Assembly (NCBI RefSeq): GCF_026672545.1
Contig: NZ_JAPPRJ010000006.1
Coordinates: 62,001 to 126,000 of the forward strand
Direction of reading: 5' to 3'
DNA length: 64,000 nucleotides
DNA from: Rhizobium sp. SL86
GTDB lineage: Bacteria > Pseudomonadota > Alphaproteobacteria > Rhizobiales > Rhizobiaceae
In this document: in pieces, positions 1 through 10,157 of the stretch
Position numbering within the stretch: position 1 is the stretch's first letter
Layout: the number at the start of each line of letters is the position of its first letter
The notes under the pieces: model-generated
Seen by the model: the letters and a program-made list of their open reading frames with translations, nothing else
Told to the model about the DNA's origin: nothing
Database searches by the model: none
Made by a program: the position numbers and the translations under genes

Positions 1-826
1 TGAAATTGGCGTGGGATGAGAAGCCGGCAGCGATGGCGACGTCCGCGACGTTCCAGTTCGCATCCAGCAGTCTTTGCTTGGCGAGAGCCATCCGCTTGTC
101 ATTGACATAGGCATGCGGGCCTTTTCCCGTTGCCTGTTTGAACGCGCGGGCAAAATGGGCAACGCTCATGCAGGCGACGGCCGCGAGGTCGGCCACCGAA
201 AATTCGTCGTCGAGGTGGAATTCGATGTAGTCCGTCACGCGTTTCATCCGGCGCGTGTCGAGCGCGTTCTCACCGTTGCGCTTGCTCGTCTGGCGGGACG
301 AGGCCGTCGAATACGAGCGAACAAGACGCGCGGACAGGGAGACGGCCAGGGTCTCGATCAGCAATCGGCCGGCAGCACTTTCGGTCGACATTTCCTGCAG
401 GATCTGTCCTGCGGCAAATTCGATGAAGGGATCCTGATCGATACTCTCATAGCGCAGTTCGATGGCCGCAGAATCGAGGTCGAATTCCTGCAGGATTGTC
501 GAGGAGAAGGGTTGTCCCGGCAGGAAGAGATGCAGGCAGTCGTCCATCCGCTCCGTCACCGATATGAACTCCTCCTCAATGCCGGCAGGACAGAGCCAGA
601 TGGTGCCGCGCCTGGCGACCGTGTGCTGCCGCATGCCGCCGCCACGGCGATCCACAATGCTGCGTCCGCGCAAGAGGATGGCGATCTCCGTATCGTGCGG
701 CACCAATGACGGCAGTTCGCCCGCTTCATGGCGCCAGCGTTCCGCCAGTATGTTGCGCCAGCCGCTCGCGTTGGAGGTCTCCAGCATCGTTCCGGTAATG
801 TATTTGTCGACGGAATGACCAAGCAT
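1..826 (-). CDS. AraC-family transcriptional regulator (C-terminus cut by window edge)
   Basis: The frame opens at the ATG at 826 and stays open to base 1, giving about 275 visible residues. The N-terminal ~170 residues look like a cupin-type sensor region. The last ~100 residues carry the AraC/XylS double helix-turn-helix: MKRVTDYIEFHL, then DLAAVACMSVAHFARAFKQ (first HTH), and NVADVAIAAGFSSHANF (second HTH) at the window edge. Such proteins bind promoter DNA as ligand-responsive activators. It is transcribed divergently from the molybdoenzyme operon that starts at 1016, with 189 bp between them, so that operon is its most likely target; this is inferred from layout only. The effector is unknown. 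Only the final few tens of residues should be missing. Confidence 0.9.
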   Translation of the reverse strand, partial: MLGHSVDKYITGTMLETSNASGWRNILAERWRHEAGELPSLVPHDTEIAILLRGRSIVDRRGGGMRQHTVARRGTIWLCPAGIEEEFISVTERMDDCLHLFLPGQPFSSTILQEFDLDSAAIELRYESIDQDPFIEFAAGQILQEMSTESAAGRLLIETLAVSLSARLVRSYSTASSRQTSKRNGENALDTRRMKRVTDYIEFHLDDEFSVADLAAVACMSVAHFARAFKQATGKGPHAYVNDKRMALAKQRLLDANWNVADVAIAAGFSSHANF

Positions 827-1015
827 GGTTTTGCTCCAAGTTCCATTGTCCTGAGCCGAGAAGAAGCAAAATCCGGACCAAACCCGCAGATCGGCCAGTT
901 TAGCAGAAATTGAATACACAAACGCAGTTTTTGCTAACGCCAACGCCTGCCCGTCACTCCACAGTGCCTAAACGTTGAAGCACAGCTTCTCAAAAGGCAG
1001 ATCCGGGAGTTGAAA
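827..1015. promoter_or_regulatory. Divergent promoter region between the AraC gene and the molybdoenzyme operon
   Basis: This 189-bp non-coding gap separates two divergent genes and is more AT-rich than its flanks around 900-945. It must hold both promoters and presumably the AraC binding sites. A CGGGAG Shine-Dalgarno-like stretch at 1004-1009 precedes the ATG at 1016. I could not pick out a convincing repeated AraC half-site by eye. Confidence 0.5.
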
Positions 1016-3141
1016 ATGGCTCGCACTACCATCGTCGGCGCATGTCCGCATGACTGTCCAGACACCTGCTCCATCCTGACGACGGTCGAGGACGGAAAGG
1101 CTGTCGCCGTTCGCGGCAATCCTGACCACCCGTTCACGCGGGGGCGTCTATGCGTGAAGGTCAACAATTATCAGGATCGGGTCTACAGCGACAAGCGTCT
1201 GCTCTATCCCATGCGGCGCACGGGCCCGAAGGGCAGCGGCCAGTTTGAGCGCATCAGCTGGGATGAAGCGATGGCGGAGATCGCGTCGCGTTTCAAGGAC
1301 ATCATCGCGACCGATGGTGCGCAGGCCATCCTGCCCTACAGCTATCTCGGCACGCAGGGCATCATCAACGGGCTCAATGTCGGCGACCCGCTGTTCAACA
1401 AGCTCGGCGCCAGCGTCTGCGAGCGCACCTTCTGCGATTCCGGTTCCTGCACCGCCTATATGATGACCATCGGTCACACGCCGGGTATTGATCCGGAAGC
1501 CTTCATTCATTCGAAATACATCATCCTTTGGGCCTGCAACACGATCAGCACCAATTCGCATCACTGGCCTTTCATCGAGCAGGCGCGGAAAAACGGCGCC
1601 AAGCTGGTGGTGATCGATCCGGGCGCACCCGCACCGCGCGGCTGGCGGATTGGCACATTCCCATCCGTCCCGGCACCGATTGTGCACTGGCGCTGGCGAT
1701 GATCCACATCATCATCAAGGAAGGGCTCATCGATCGTGACTATATCGATGCGCACACGGTCGGTTTTGCGGAACTGAGCGAGCGGGTCGAGCAGTACACG
1801 CCGGAATTTGCCTCTGCCGAAACGGGCATTCCCGTGGAGGACATCTATGCGCTCACCCGGGAATATGCGTCGACGACGCCGGCGGTCGTGCGCATCGGCG
1901 TTGCTGTGGAACGCCACGCCGGCGGTGGGCAGACCGTGCGCGCCATTGCCTGCCTGCCGGCCCTGATCGGGGCCTGGAAACATGTCGGCGGCGGTCTGCT
2001 GCAACTGCCGATCTGGGCCTTCCCGGTCAATTGGGGCGGGATGATGCGTCCCGATCTCCAGCCCGAGACGATGCGCGTCATCAACTCGTGGCAACTCGGA
2101 CCTGCGCTCACCGGCGATTTGCCACTCGATCCGCCGATCCGCTCGCTGTTTGTCTACAACGCCAATCCCATGGCGATGGTGAGCCAGCAGGACAAGCTGG
2201 AGCAGGGGCTTGCGCGCGACGACCTCTTCACCGTGGTCAGCGAGCATTTCATTACCGATACGGCCCGCTATGCCGATATTCTTCTGCCGGCAACCACCCA
2301 GCTGGAGCAGAAGGACATCATGTTCTCCTGGGGGCATCTCTACCTCTCCTATAACAACCCGGCGATCGAACCCCTGGGCGAAGCGGTGCCGAATACCGAA
2401 CTGTTCCGCCGGCTTGCCCGCGCGCTCGATATCGATGACCCGTTCTTCTATCGCTCGGACGACGAGATGATTGAGCAGTCGATGGACTGGGCAAGCCCGG
2501 TGATGGAGGGCCTCACGCTCGAGGCGCTGAAGGAAAAGGGCTTCCTGCGTCTTCAGGTGCCGGCGGCCGGCGACTGGGCACCGCACCGCGACGGCAATTT
2601 TCCCACGCCGACCGGGAAATGCGAGTTCAAATCGACGTTGGCCGAGACCGGAAACTTCGTGGTTCCGCTGTTTCGCCAGGGCTATAATGGCGATCAGGCG
2701 GGAGAGCCCGTGGATCCCCTGCCGCATTACATCAGGCCGAACGAGAGCCCGGCCAGCGCACCGGCACTGGCCACGAAATATCCGCTCAGCCTGATCTCGC
2801 CCAAGAGCCACGCCTTCCTCAATTCCAACTATGGCAATCTGCCGGCTCAACTTGCCCAGGCGGGTGAGGAGCAGGCGGTGCTTCTCCATCCGGACGACGC
2901 CACCGACCGGGGCATCGAGGAGGGGACGCCCATTCGTGTCTTCAATGATCGCGGTGTGTTCGAAGCCTTTGCAACCGTTTCGCAGGATGTGATGCGCGGC
3001 GTGGTGGTTGCGCCTGCCGGTTATTGGCAGCGTTCCAACCGTCGAGGCCCCACGGTTCATGTGCTGACGCCGCCCGCTTTTGCCGATCTCGGCCGCGCGC
3101 CGACATTTTCGGATGTGCTGGTCGAGGTCGCCAGGTCCTGA
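1016..3141 (+). pseudogene. Molybdopterin (bis-MGD) oxidoreductase, formate dehydrogenase/DMSO reductase superfamily, frameshifted
   Basis: The ATG at 1016 follows CGGGAG; an in-frame TTG at 1010 is less likely. The N-terminus has the [4Fe-4S] ligands C10, C14 and C18 (CPHDCPDTC) and C46 (GRLCVK), then the superfamily core. The frame breaks between 1619 and 1624: after KLVVIDP one base is missing, and the protein continues in the next frame as RTRTARLADWHIPIRPGTD to the stop at 3141. Joined, it would be about 708 residues, normal for a catalytic subunit of this superfamily, and the second half looks undamaged. The frameshift may be a real recent mutation or a sequencing error. The neighbouring ferredoxin, reductase and MoaA fit a redox enzyme that draws electrons from NAD(P)H and needs molybdenum cofactor. 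The substrate cannot be told from sequence. Confidence 0.85.
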
Positions 3142-3178
3142 CGGACCCATCATGGCTTGCTGAAGAGGTTTATCGAGA

Positions 3179-3484
3179 ATGCCCTATGTCGTTACCGACC
3201 ATTGCACCGGATGCCGTTACACGGAATGCGTGACGGTGTGTCCCGTCGAGTGTTTTCACATCGACGATGACATGACCTATATCGATCCCGACAATTGCAT
3301 CGATTGTGGCGGCTGTGTTCCTGCCTGCCCGGTTGGCGCGATCCAGCCATCCTACCTCCTGTCGCCCGATCAGCAGAAATGGATCGAGATCAACAGGCGT
3401 CGCTCCGCCGAGACGCCTGTTGTCACCATGCGCCTGACGCCACTTGCCGGTGCAGACGAGCGCAAGAGGGCGCTGGGCCTATGA
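3179..3484 (+). CDS. Seven-iron ferredoxin (3Fe-4S/4Fe-4S)
   Basis: A 101-residue soluble ferredoxin. Cysteines at 9, 17 and 50 match the [3Fe-4S] ligands, and those at 21, 40, 43 and 46 match the [4Fe-4S] ligands of the Azotobacter FdI type; C12 and C25 are additional. The motifs are CTGCRYTECVTVCPVECF and CIDCGGCVPACP. Length fits the family (about 105). It lies 37 bp after the molybdoenzyme gene and overlaps the reductase start by 4 bp (ATGA), so it is probably co-translated. Likely role: one-electron carrier between the reductase at 3481 and the molybdoenzyme. The ATG at 3179 is at the first residue of the conserved N-terminus (MPYVVTDHC). Confidence 0.93.
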   Translation: MPYVVTDHCTGCRYTECVTVCPVECFHIDDDMTYIDPDNCIDCGGCVPACPVGAIQPSYLLSPDQQKWIEINRRRSAETPVVTMRLTPLAGADERKRALGL

Positions 3485-4824
3485 CGACGGTGCCGCGCTA
3501 CCATGTCGCCATCGTCGGCGCCGGCCCCAGCGGTTTTTATGCGGCCGAGGCACTGCTTCGGTCGGATAAGAACATCGCGGTCGATCTGTTCGAACGTTTG
3601 CCGGTGCCCTATGGCCTGGTCCGCTTCGGAGTCGCCCCGGATCATGCGAAGCTGAAGCAGGTGACAGCCGTCTTCGAGCGGATCGCGCAGATGCCGGGCT
3701 TTCGCTTTGTCGGCGGGGTGGAGATCGGCGTCGATATCGGGATTGACGATCTTCGTAGATCCTATCATGCCGTGATCCTGGCCACAGGAGCGGCGCTGGG
3801 TCGTGAGATGGGCCTGACGGGCGAAAATCTGCCCGGTACGCATCAGGCCAGCGATTTCGTCGGCTGGTACAACGGCCACCCGGATTACCGGGACCTGACC
3901 TTCGATTTCGGCGGCGAACGCGCGGTCGTCATCGGCCATGGCAACGTCGCCCTCGACGTGGCCCGCATCCTTGTGAAGACGCCCGACGAACTGCGCCATA
4001 CGGATATCGCCGGACATGCTCTCGAAGCGCTGGCCGAAAGCCGGATTCGCGAGGTGCATCTGGTCGGGCGGGGCGGTCCGGACGGGACACGCTTCTCGGC
4101 CAAGGAACTGCAGGAATTCGGCACGCTGGGAAACTGCGATCCGGGCGTGGAGATGGGTGATCTCGCTATCGATCCGTTTGTCCCGCCCCAGGGCGTGGAC
4201 CCCGAACGAAAGATCGCCATTGGCCTTCTCGATGCGTTCTCCCGCCGCGCATGGGAAAAAAGCAGGCGCTGCCTTTTCCGCTTCCATCTCGCTCCCGTCG
4301 GTTTCGAAGGACACGAGCGGGTCAACCGAGCCGTATTCCGTTGGAGCGCACAAGGCGAGGGACTGGAGCAAGATGTCGGGATCGACACCAACCTTGTCTT
4401 CCTGAGTGTGGGCAGGCGCAGCGCGCCGGTTGCCGATGTTCCCTATGATGCAGGCCGTGGCGTCCATGCCAATGCCGGTGGCCGTATCGGTGTGGAGGGA
4501 GAGGAGGTTCCCGGCCTCTATGTGTGTGGCTGGAGCAAGCGCGGCCCGCAGGGAACGATCGGCACGAACCGCGCCTGCGCGCTCGATACGGTGGAGAAAC
4601 TTCTGGCCGATCTCGGCTCGCTGCCATCTCCACCTTCAACCGCAGCCGACAGTGTCGTCTCCTCAATCTGGCAGCGCCAGGGGCTGCGCCTCGATTTCGA
4701 GGCCTGGCGTGCCATCGACTTGGCGGAGGTGGCGCGAGGCCGCGTACTCGGCAAGCCGCGGGAAAAATTCGTCTCCGTTGAAGCGATGATTGCCGCGGCC
4801 AAGGGGAAGGATATTGCATGCTGA
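3481..4824 (+). CDS. FAD-dependent ferredoxin-NADP+ reductase, FprA/adrenodoxin-reductase type
   Basis: 447 residues, the usual size for the adrenodoxin reductase/FprA family. The FAD Rossmann motif is at the N-terminus ([17 protein letters not shown]), followed by the family stretch [13 protein letters not shown]. The NADP-binding motif [13 protein letters not shown] lies near residue 150 and the C-terminal FAD contact [14 protein letters not shown] near 355. The family passes electrons between NADPH and ferredoxin in the cytoplasm. The start ATG overlaps the ferredoxin stop codon, and its own end overlaps moaA by 7 bp, so the three genes are translationally coupled. The obvious partner is the ferredoxin at 3179. 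The gene looks intact. Confidence 0.93.
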   Translation: MTTVPRYHVAIVGAGPSGFYAAEALLRSDKNIAVDLFERLPVPYGLVRFGVAPDHAKLKQVTAVFERIAQMPGFRFVGGVEIGVDIGIDDLRRSYHAVILATGAALGREMGLTGENLPGTHQASDFVGWYNGHPDYRDLTFDFGGERAVVIGHGNVALDVARILVKTPDELRHTDIAGHALEALAESRIREVHLVGRGGPDGTRFSAKELQEFGTLGNCDPGVEMGDLAIDPFVPPQGVDPERKIAIGLLDAFSRRAWEKSRRCLFRFHLAPVGFEGHERVNRAVFRWSAQGEGLEQDVGIDTNLVFLSVGRRSAPVADVPYDAGRGVHANAGGRIGVEGEEVPGLYVCGWSKRGPQGTIGTNRACALDTVEKLLADLGSLPSPPSTAADSVVSSIWQRQGLRLDFEAWRAIDLAEVARGRVLGKPREKFVSVEAMIAAAKGKDIAC

Positions 4825-5834
4825 TGGAAACCTCTCCCACCTGTGCGCTTGTCGACAGCTTCGGCCGCCGGGTGAGCTATCTCCGGCTGTCGGTGACCGA
4901 CCGCTGCGATCTGCGCTGCGTCTATTGCATGTCGGAGAAGATGACCTTCATGCCGCGGCGGGACATTCTTTCGCTGGACGAACTGGCGCGCGTCGCTCGC
5001 GCCTTCATCCGCATCGGTGTGCGCAAGATCCGCATCACCGGCGGCGAGCCGCTCGTGCGAAAGGGTGTCATCGATCTTTTCCAGGACCTCTCGGCCTGCC
5101 TGAAGGGCGGTTCCCTGCAGGAACTGACACTGACGACCAATGGCACCCGGCTTGCTCATCATGCCAGGGATCTGGCGCTTGCGGGTGTGCGGCGGGTGAA
5201 CATTTCCCTGGATACGCTCGATCCGCACCGTTTCGTCGCTTTGACGCGTGGAGGGTCTCTCGCCACCGTGCTGGACGGGATCGACGCCGCGCAGGAGGCC
5301 GGCCTTGCGGTCAAGATCAACACGGTTGCGCTCAGCGGTAGCACGGAAGACGAGATCGATGACCTGATCTCCTTCACCCACACGCGCGGCATGGGGCTAA
5401 CGCTGATTGAAACCATGCCTCTTGGAGAAACGGGAGAGGATCGGCTCGATCAGTATCTGCCGCTGGACCGACTGCGTCGCCAGATCGAGGCGCGCTGGTC
5501 GCTTAAAGATATCGGCCTGCGCACCGGCGGTCCGGCGCGCTATGCGAGGGTCGCCGAAACCGGCGGCGTCATCGGCTTCATCACGCCGATGACGCATAAT
5601 TTCTGCGAAACCTGCAATCGCGTGCGCGTGACCGCCGCGGGCGTGCTCCACACCTGTCTCGGACAGAACGATGCGGCGGATCTGAAGGCGGTCCTGCGTG
5701 CATCCGAGGACAACACCCTGCTGCTGGAGACGATTGCCCATGCTCTCCAGCACAAGCCCAGGGGGCACGATTTCGTTTTGGACCGCGCGTCGGTTCCGCA
5801 GATCGCCCGCCATATGTCGGCTACAGGGGGCTGA
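4818..5834 (+). CDS. moaA: GTP 3',8-cyclase MoaA (molybdenum cofactor biosynthesis)
   Basis: 338 residues, typical for MoaA. The radical-SAM cluster motif is CDLRCVYC (C30, C34, C37), followed by [10 protein letters not shown]. The second C-terminal [4Fe-4S] motif is [11 protein letters not shown]...HTCL, and the chain ends in the conserved double glycine (ATGG). MoaA rearranges GTP to 3',8-cyclo-dihydro-GTP, the first step of molybdopterin synthesis. Its presence in the operon supports the adjacent gene at 1016 being a molybdoenzyme. A dedicated extra moaA copy beside a molybdoenzyme is usual on accessory replicons; other moa genes are not in this window. It overlaps the preceding gene by 7 bp. 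Confidence 0.95.
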   Translation: MLMETSPTCALVDSFGRRVSYLRLSVTDRCDLRCVYCMSEKMTFMPRRDILSLDELARVARAFIRIGVRKIRITGGEPLVRKGVIDLFQDLSACLKGGSLQELTLTTNGTRLAHHARDLALAGVRRVNISLDTLDPHRFVALTRGGSLATVLDGIDAAQEAGLAVKINTVALSGSTEDEIDDLISFTHTRGMGLTLIETMPLGETGEDRLDQYLPLDRLRRQIEARWSLKDIGLRTGGPARYARVAETGGVIGFITPMTHNFCETCNRVRVTAAGVLHTCLGQNDAADLKAVLRASEDNTLLLETIAHALQHKPRGHDFVLDRASVPQIARHMSATGG

Positions 5835-5880
5835 GAGACTGGACGAAATGGCTCTGCGCCATCATGCTTCCAACTGATGT

Positions 5881-6390
5881 CTCACAAAACGGGATCTGCC
5901 GCCTGTCCTGCAGACGATCGTGGCCCTCGACGCCTGGAACGAGATCGCCGTGCTCCAGCATGCACCCTGGCTCGGTCGACTGCTGGCCGCCTCGATCCTT
6001 CGTGAGGGTGGCGTCACCGCCGGCTCCCATCTCGCGGCGATCAATCTCGGGCTGAAGCCCATCCCAGTCGACCGGCGCCGGCACCGTGATCGCGAGACGC
6101 GGTTGCTGGCGATATCAAGAGCGCTGATGGTTGCCGCGGAGACGGGGCTGAAGGAACACGAACGGCTGGTGCTGGCGCGGCAGATGATGCTGCGTAAACT
6201 GGAGGGACGGCGGACGTCATCTCGCTTGCCGGAGCTTGTCGACCTTGTCATGGCGCGGCCGCTGGTCTCCGCCGGCATGGTCGCCAAGACGCTCGACGTC
6301 ACGCCGCAAGGAGCGCGGCGCATCGTTCAAGAGCTCGGTCTTCGCGAGATGACGGGCAGGGGGAGGTTTGGGGCGTGGGGTATCTTGTAA
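5881..6390 (+). pseudogene. C-terminal remnant of a DUF1612/RHE_PE00001-type rhizobial protein
   Basis: From about 5890 the frame encodes RDLPPVLQTIVALDAWNEI and runs to the stop at 6390 (ends GRGRFGAWGIL). This resembles the C-terminal half of the DUF1612 family (usually about 370 residues), which ends in a helix-turn-helix-like segment (VSAGMVAKTLDVTPQGARRIVQEL). A stop at 5875 lies in frame just upstream, and the N-terminal half is absent. A GTG at 5920 could in principle initiate, but the homology continues upstream of it, so this is a truncated remnant. Related genes are common on rhizobial plasmids and islands. Function is unknown even for intact members. Confidence 0.7.
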
Positions 6391-6743
6391 GGTTCCAAAG
6401 CTGAACGTGGACAAACGGCGGGAGAAAGTAATGCTATCTCGCTCATCGACCCGGTCGCATCCGCCTGCGGATACCGCAAACCCCACCTGGCGAAGCACTG
6501 ACTGAACATTGCGTTTAGGCGCGAACAGGTTGCATTCGAGTCTCGACTCCTCGCTTGGTGGCAGTATCATCGGGTCCGAAGGGGCGATGCATGAGGAAAA
6601 GCGGATGGCCGGGTGGGGCGTTGCAGGCGTGTTGGCGCTTGCTTGGCTTGTGACGTGCCCCCAGTAAACTGAGCCATTCGGAACTGGAATTTTCCATTTA
6701 TGATCCCTGCGGAGCATTGCGCCAGGAAAATGAAGGCGTTATA
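6391..6743. other. Non-coding stretch with a possible IS end
   Basis: No credible gene. The segment around 6654-6700 (starting TGACGTGCCCCCAG) resembles the ends of some IS3-family elements, but no partner end or transposase is present here, so it is only a possible solo IS terminus. Confidence 0.3.
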
Positions 6744-6761
6744 TGTAGACACGTTGCTACA
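6744..6761. promoter_or_regulatory. Candidate toxin-antitoxin operator
   Basis: The 18-bp dyad TGTAGACACGTTGCTACA has 5-bp arms and an 8-bp spacer. It sits directly before the Shine-Dalgarno AAGGAGG (6761-6767) of the antitoxin gene, with a TATAT stretch just upstream. Position and form fit an autoregulatory operator bound by the antitoxin or the toxin-antitoxin complex. Assigned by location only. Confidence 0.45.
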
Positions 6762-6772
6762 AGGAGGTCTAT

Positions 6773-7027
6773 ATGGCCATGTTCAGTTTGACCAGCCGTG
6801 AATTGAATCACGATGTCGGCAGAGCAAAAAAAGCTGCGGAAGCAGGACCTGTCGTCATCACTGATCGAGGTAGACCTTCGCATGTGTTAATGACGTATGT
6901 GGAGTTCGAGCGTCTGACAGGTAAGCGTCGCAATATCGTGGATGCACTTTCAATGCCTGGATTGTCGGATATCGATCTTGATCCGCCTCGATCAGTCATT
7001 GCAACTCGAGAAGTTGATCTGTCTTGA
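6773..7027 (+). CDS. Type II antitoxin, Phd/YefM family
   Basis: 84 residues, preceded by a strong AAGGAGG. The sequence follows the Phd/YefM pattern: an N-terminal DNA-binding part (FSLTSRELNHDVGRAKKAA), then GPVVITDRGRPSHVLMTYVEFERL, and a charged, probably disordered C-terminus that would wrap the toxin. It overlaps the toxin gene by 4 bases (TTGA), the usual coupling for such pairs. It should neutralise the PIN toxin at 7024 and repress the operon through the dyad at 6744. The module appears complete, unlike most of its surroundings, consistent with stabilising this accessory DNA. Confidence 0.9.
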   Translation: MAMFSLTSRELNHDVGRAKKAAEAGPVVITDRGRPSHVLMTYVEFERLTGKRRNIVDALSMPGLSDIDLDPPRSVIATREVDLS

Positions 7028-7446
7028 AGTATCTGCTCGATACGAACGTTGTCTCTGAGCTTCGCAAGGTTGGCGATGGCAAAGCCGATCTGAACGTAAC
7101 GGCTTGGTTAAGCGCGCAGGATTCCCGTGATCTCTACATTTCCGCTATAACGATCCTGGAGCTTGAACGCGGGATACTCAGCATTCAGCGGCGCGACATT
7201 GACCAGGGCGCTCGCTTACGAACTTGGATGGATAGCCGAATTCGTCCGGAATTTGCTCAACGCATCATTCCTATCGATGAGGCAATCGCGACGCGATGCG
7301 CCCAATTGCATATTCCAGATCGCCGGAATGAAGCTGATGCACTCATCGCGGCTACAGCGGCCGTGCACGGGCTTGTGGTCGTAACACGCAATATCAGAGA
7401 CTTCGAGGGAGCTGGCGTGGTCCTCTTGGATCCATGGCGCGCCTGA
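7024..7446 (+). CDS. PIN-domain ribonuclease toxin, VapC/FitB type
   Basis: 140 residues. The PIN-domain acidic residues are visible: D6 in YLLDTNVVSEL, E near 47 in ITILELERG, D near 107 in RRNEADALIAATA and the C-terminal VTRNIRDFEG segment. PIN toxins cleave specific tRNAs or rRNA in a Mg2+-dependent way. The start is a TTG that overlaps the antitoxin stop; no ATG lies closer to the conserved N-terminus. It forms a two-gene operon with the Phd-type antitoxin upstream. Phd/YefM antitoxins are often paired with PIN toxins of this FitB-like branch. The RNA target is unknown. Confidence 0.9.
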   Translation: MKYLLDTNVVSELRKVGDGKADLNVTAWLSAQDSRDLYISAITILELERGILSIQRRDIDQGARLRTWMDSRIRPEFAQRIIPIDEAIATRCAQLHIPDRRNEADALIAATAAVHGLVVVTRNIRDFEGAGVVLLDPWRA

Positions 7447-7878
7447 GGGAAGGCACGTAGAGTGTCTCGAAATTGTTTATGCGAACCGCGGCAGGAAGAC
7501 ATAGTCGAGCCAATTGAGATGCAGAGGTAGGCGTTGCAGACCCGGTCAAGCGGAGACGCCGGTCATATGGCTGGCTCGCTATGCTCTGTTTTTTCAACGA
7601 CCGCTTCGCGCCTTCATTCCGGACGTTCGAGGGTTCTCGACTCGCTATGCAAAGTTGCCGTTCATTGCGGGTCGAGCGAATACCTGTAGAGGGCGGAAAG
7701 CGGATGTTCGAGGGTTCCATCGCTAGACCCGATCCAACCGGTGACAGCGGCGTCGCGTTTGACGTGGGTGGACCTCGTCGCTCACGAGCCAAAAAAGCCG
7801 TTGTCATAGGCCAGCGCGGCAAAGTCTTGCGTCGTGCTCAGCGCCGAGCCCGGCTCGCCGAGGGCTTTCTGCATCCGG
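7447..7878. other. Unassigned stretch upstream of an IS3 remnant
   Basis: Short open frames occur on both strands but none resembles a known protein. A 12-bp direct repeat GTTCGAGGGTTC occurs at 7625-7636 and 7706-7717. The last ~40 bases abut the IS3 orfA fragment at 7879. Probably remnant DNA. Confidence 0.4.
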
Positions 7879-8079
7879 CTGTATTATAGCTGGTCGAAGG
7901 AATTCCTCGAAGCAGGCAAGAAGCGCCTTGCAGGCGACACCGCCCGCTCGGCGACCAGCGACGAGGTGAAGGCACTGCGCAAGGAGAGCCACGACTTGAA
8001 GGAAGCGCTGGCCGACCTCACCCTTGAAAACCGTCTGCGCAAAAAAAGCATGATCGCGGATGGGGGCGACGACGAATGA
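7879..8079 (+). pseudogene. IS3-family orfA, C-terminal half only
   Basis: The frame encodes LYYSWSKEFLEAGKKRLAGD and runs through a leucine-rich coiled coil to the stop at 8079, overlapping orfB by 4 bp. The N-terminal half, with the helix-turn-helix, is missing. A matching N-terminal half of the same orfA type (ending GIAESL) lies on the same strand at 23155-23328, and the two pieces are complementary at the same codon. Not functional as it stands. Confidence 0.75.
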
Positions 8080-9055
8080 GATACGCCGCCACAGAGAAGC
8101 TCGAGGTCATCCGGCTGGTCGAGCAGTCGCATCTATCGATCAGGCAGACCCTCGACAAGCTCGGCATTCCACGACCGGCCTTTTATCGCTGGTATGACCG
8201 GTTCCAGACCCACGGTGTCGAGGGACTGGAAGACAGGACGTCCGCGCCGTCACGGGTCTGGAACCGCATCCCCGACGATATCAGGGGCAGGATCATCGAG
8301 ATGGCTCTCGACCATGCCGATCTGTCGCCGCGCGAGCTGGCGGTGAAGTTCACCGACACGGAAAGCTATTTTGTCTCAGAGGCTTCGGTCTACCGCCTGC
8401 TCAAGGCCACGGCCTGATCACGCCGCCAGCCTATATTGTCATCAAGGCCAACGACGAGTTCAAGGACAAGACCACGCGACCGAACGAGGTGTGGCAAACC
8501 GACTTCACCTATCTGAAGGTCATCGGCTGGGGATGGTTCTACCTATCGACCATTCTCGACGATTATTCCCGATACATCATCGCTCGGAAGCTATGCACCA
8601 GCATGAAAGTCGATGATGTCACCGACACGCTCGACCTGGCGCTGGCTGCCTCAGGCTGCGACAGGGTCAAGGTCGAACATCGGCCACGCCTGCTGTCGGA
8701 CAACGGCCCGTGTTACGTCGCTTCCGATCTCGGTGAATGGCTGGAGACATACAAGACCAGCCAGGTCCACGGCGCTCCCGGCCACCTGCAAACCCAGGGC
8801 AAGATCGAGCGCTGGCACCAGACACTGAAGAACCGCATCCTGCTCGAAAATTACTTCTTCCGCGAGGACCTCGAAGCTCAGATCGCCGTCTTAATCGAGC
8901 ACTACAACCATCGCCGATATCACGAGAGCCTCGATAATCTCACGCCCGCCGACGTCTACCTCGGACGCGGCCAGACCATCCTGCTCGAACGCCAAAGGAT
9001 CAAACGAGAAACCATCAGACAGCGCCGCTTGAACCATCACGCCAAAGCGGCTTAA
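8076..9055 (+). pseudogene. IS3-family orfB transposase, frameshifted
   Basis: orfB starts at 8076 (MRYAATEKLEVIRLVEQSH). It encodes the HTH linker region, then the frame breaks near 8406-8411: YRLLKA should continue as HGLITPPAYIVIKANDEF, one base later, and reaches the stop at 9055. The rve/DDE catalytic core is intact in the second part (WQTDFTYLKV, LLSDNGPCYV, QGKIERWHQTLKNR). Joined length is about 326 residues, normal for IS3 orfB. Because orfA is also halved, the element is dead. The probable right end lies near 9120-9131. Confidence 0.85.
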
Positions 9056-9238
9056 ATCGAACAGCAAACCGAGCCGGAAACTCCATTCTTCCAGAGCCCA
9101 AAAAGTCTCAAATCATTCGACGACGGACCGTGTCCCCGAGCGCACAGCTGCGGAATCGATGGCAAGCTTGGAAAGAATCACGTTCGCCAGGCCGTATGGA
9201 AAAATGCTGAAGGGTCAGAGCGCCGCAGGAGGCGCACT

Positions 9239-10089
9239 CTACTCAAGGTTTTTGACACTTTTGCGAATGATTAACTGATGCGCGAAATACTCAACTTCCG
9301 TTGTTATCTCATGGCCCTCGATCATACGGAGCAGGCAATGCATGGCGCGCTCCCCCATTTCCTCGGCGGGCTGAGCGATCGTGGTCAGCGCAGGATTCCA
9401 GATTCTTGAATAGCGGGTGTTGTCGAACCCCGCGATGGAGAGGTCTTCTGGAGCTGACAGGCCGCGATGGGTCAGCTCTCCCATCGCACCGAGCGCCATT
9501 TCGTCATTTGCACAAATGAGGGCGGAGGGTCTGTCCTTCAATGCAAGCAAGTCTGCCACTGCCCGTTGTCCACCTTCAACCGTTAGATATCCGTCCACCA
9601 ACCAAGCGGGGTCAACCTCAAGGCCTGCTGCCTGCATAGCAGTACGATATCCTGTCTCGCGCGCATTCATCTTTAGGAGTGGAATCTCACCTCTCATGAA
9701 GGCGATCTTCTTGTGTCCGCATCTGATCAGGTGCTCTGTTAATTCCATCGCGGCCGCGTGACCATCAATCTGAAACCGCGGATATTTTAGAAGTTGCGGA
9801 TCAGTAACTTCACCGCACACCACAATGGGGAGGTTATGCTCCGGCGAACTCCTGGATACCGTAGAGGGAAAGCGACCTGCGTGGCCTAAGACGATTATAC
9901 CGTCCGCTTGGCGTAAACCAGTCCCGGCGCTCGAGCACAAAGCTCTCTGAACCGATGTGGTCCCTGTTCTTCGAACTGCATCCCGGCCCGTGGCCAATCA
10001 GGCCACATCAAGAGGCCTGACACACGACCGATAGAATTCCTCGTCCGCAGACAGTCGTTAGAAAATTCCTCTTGCCAAACCGGGGGCAT
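9239..10089 (-). pseudogene. LacI-family regulator lacking its DNA-binding head
   Basis: An open frame of 252 residues (9997 to 9239) encodes the LacI/GalR sugar-binding fold: QADGIIVLGH, LPIVVCGEVTDPQLL, CGHKKIAFMRGEIPLL, PSALICANDEMALGAM and the C-terminal SIAGFDNTRYSRIWNPALTT. The N-terminal helix-turn-helix is not present in any frame up to 10089; the upstream sequence shows only degenerate pieces. Without the head it cannot repress in the normal way. No sugar-uptake genes are adjacent, so the original regulon is lost or elsewhere. Confidence 0.75.
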
Positions 10090-10157
10090 CTACACACGCC
10101 CCGGTTTTGCCGGATTGGGCGAAATGCCTGCTTCGCGTTCAAAGAGCACTTTACGCT

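Noticed and set aside
7394-7822. A 142-codon minus-strand frame overlapping the PIN toxin gene end
   Set aside because: No domain, overlaps a well-supported gene on the other strand and lacks a ribosome site.
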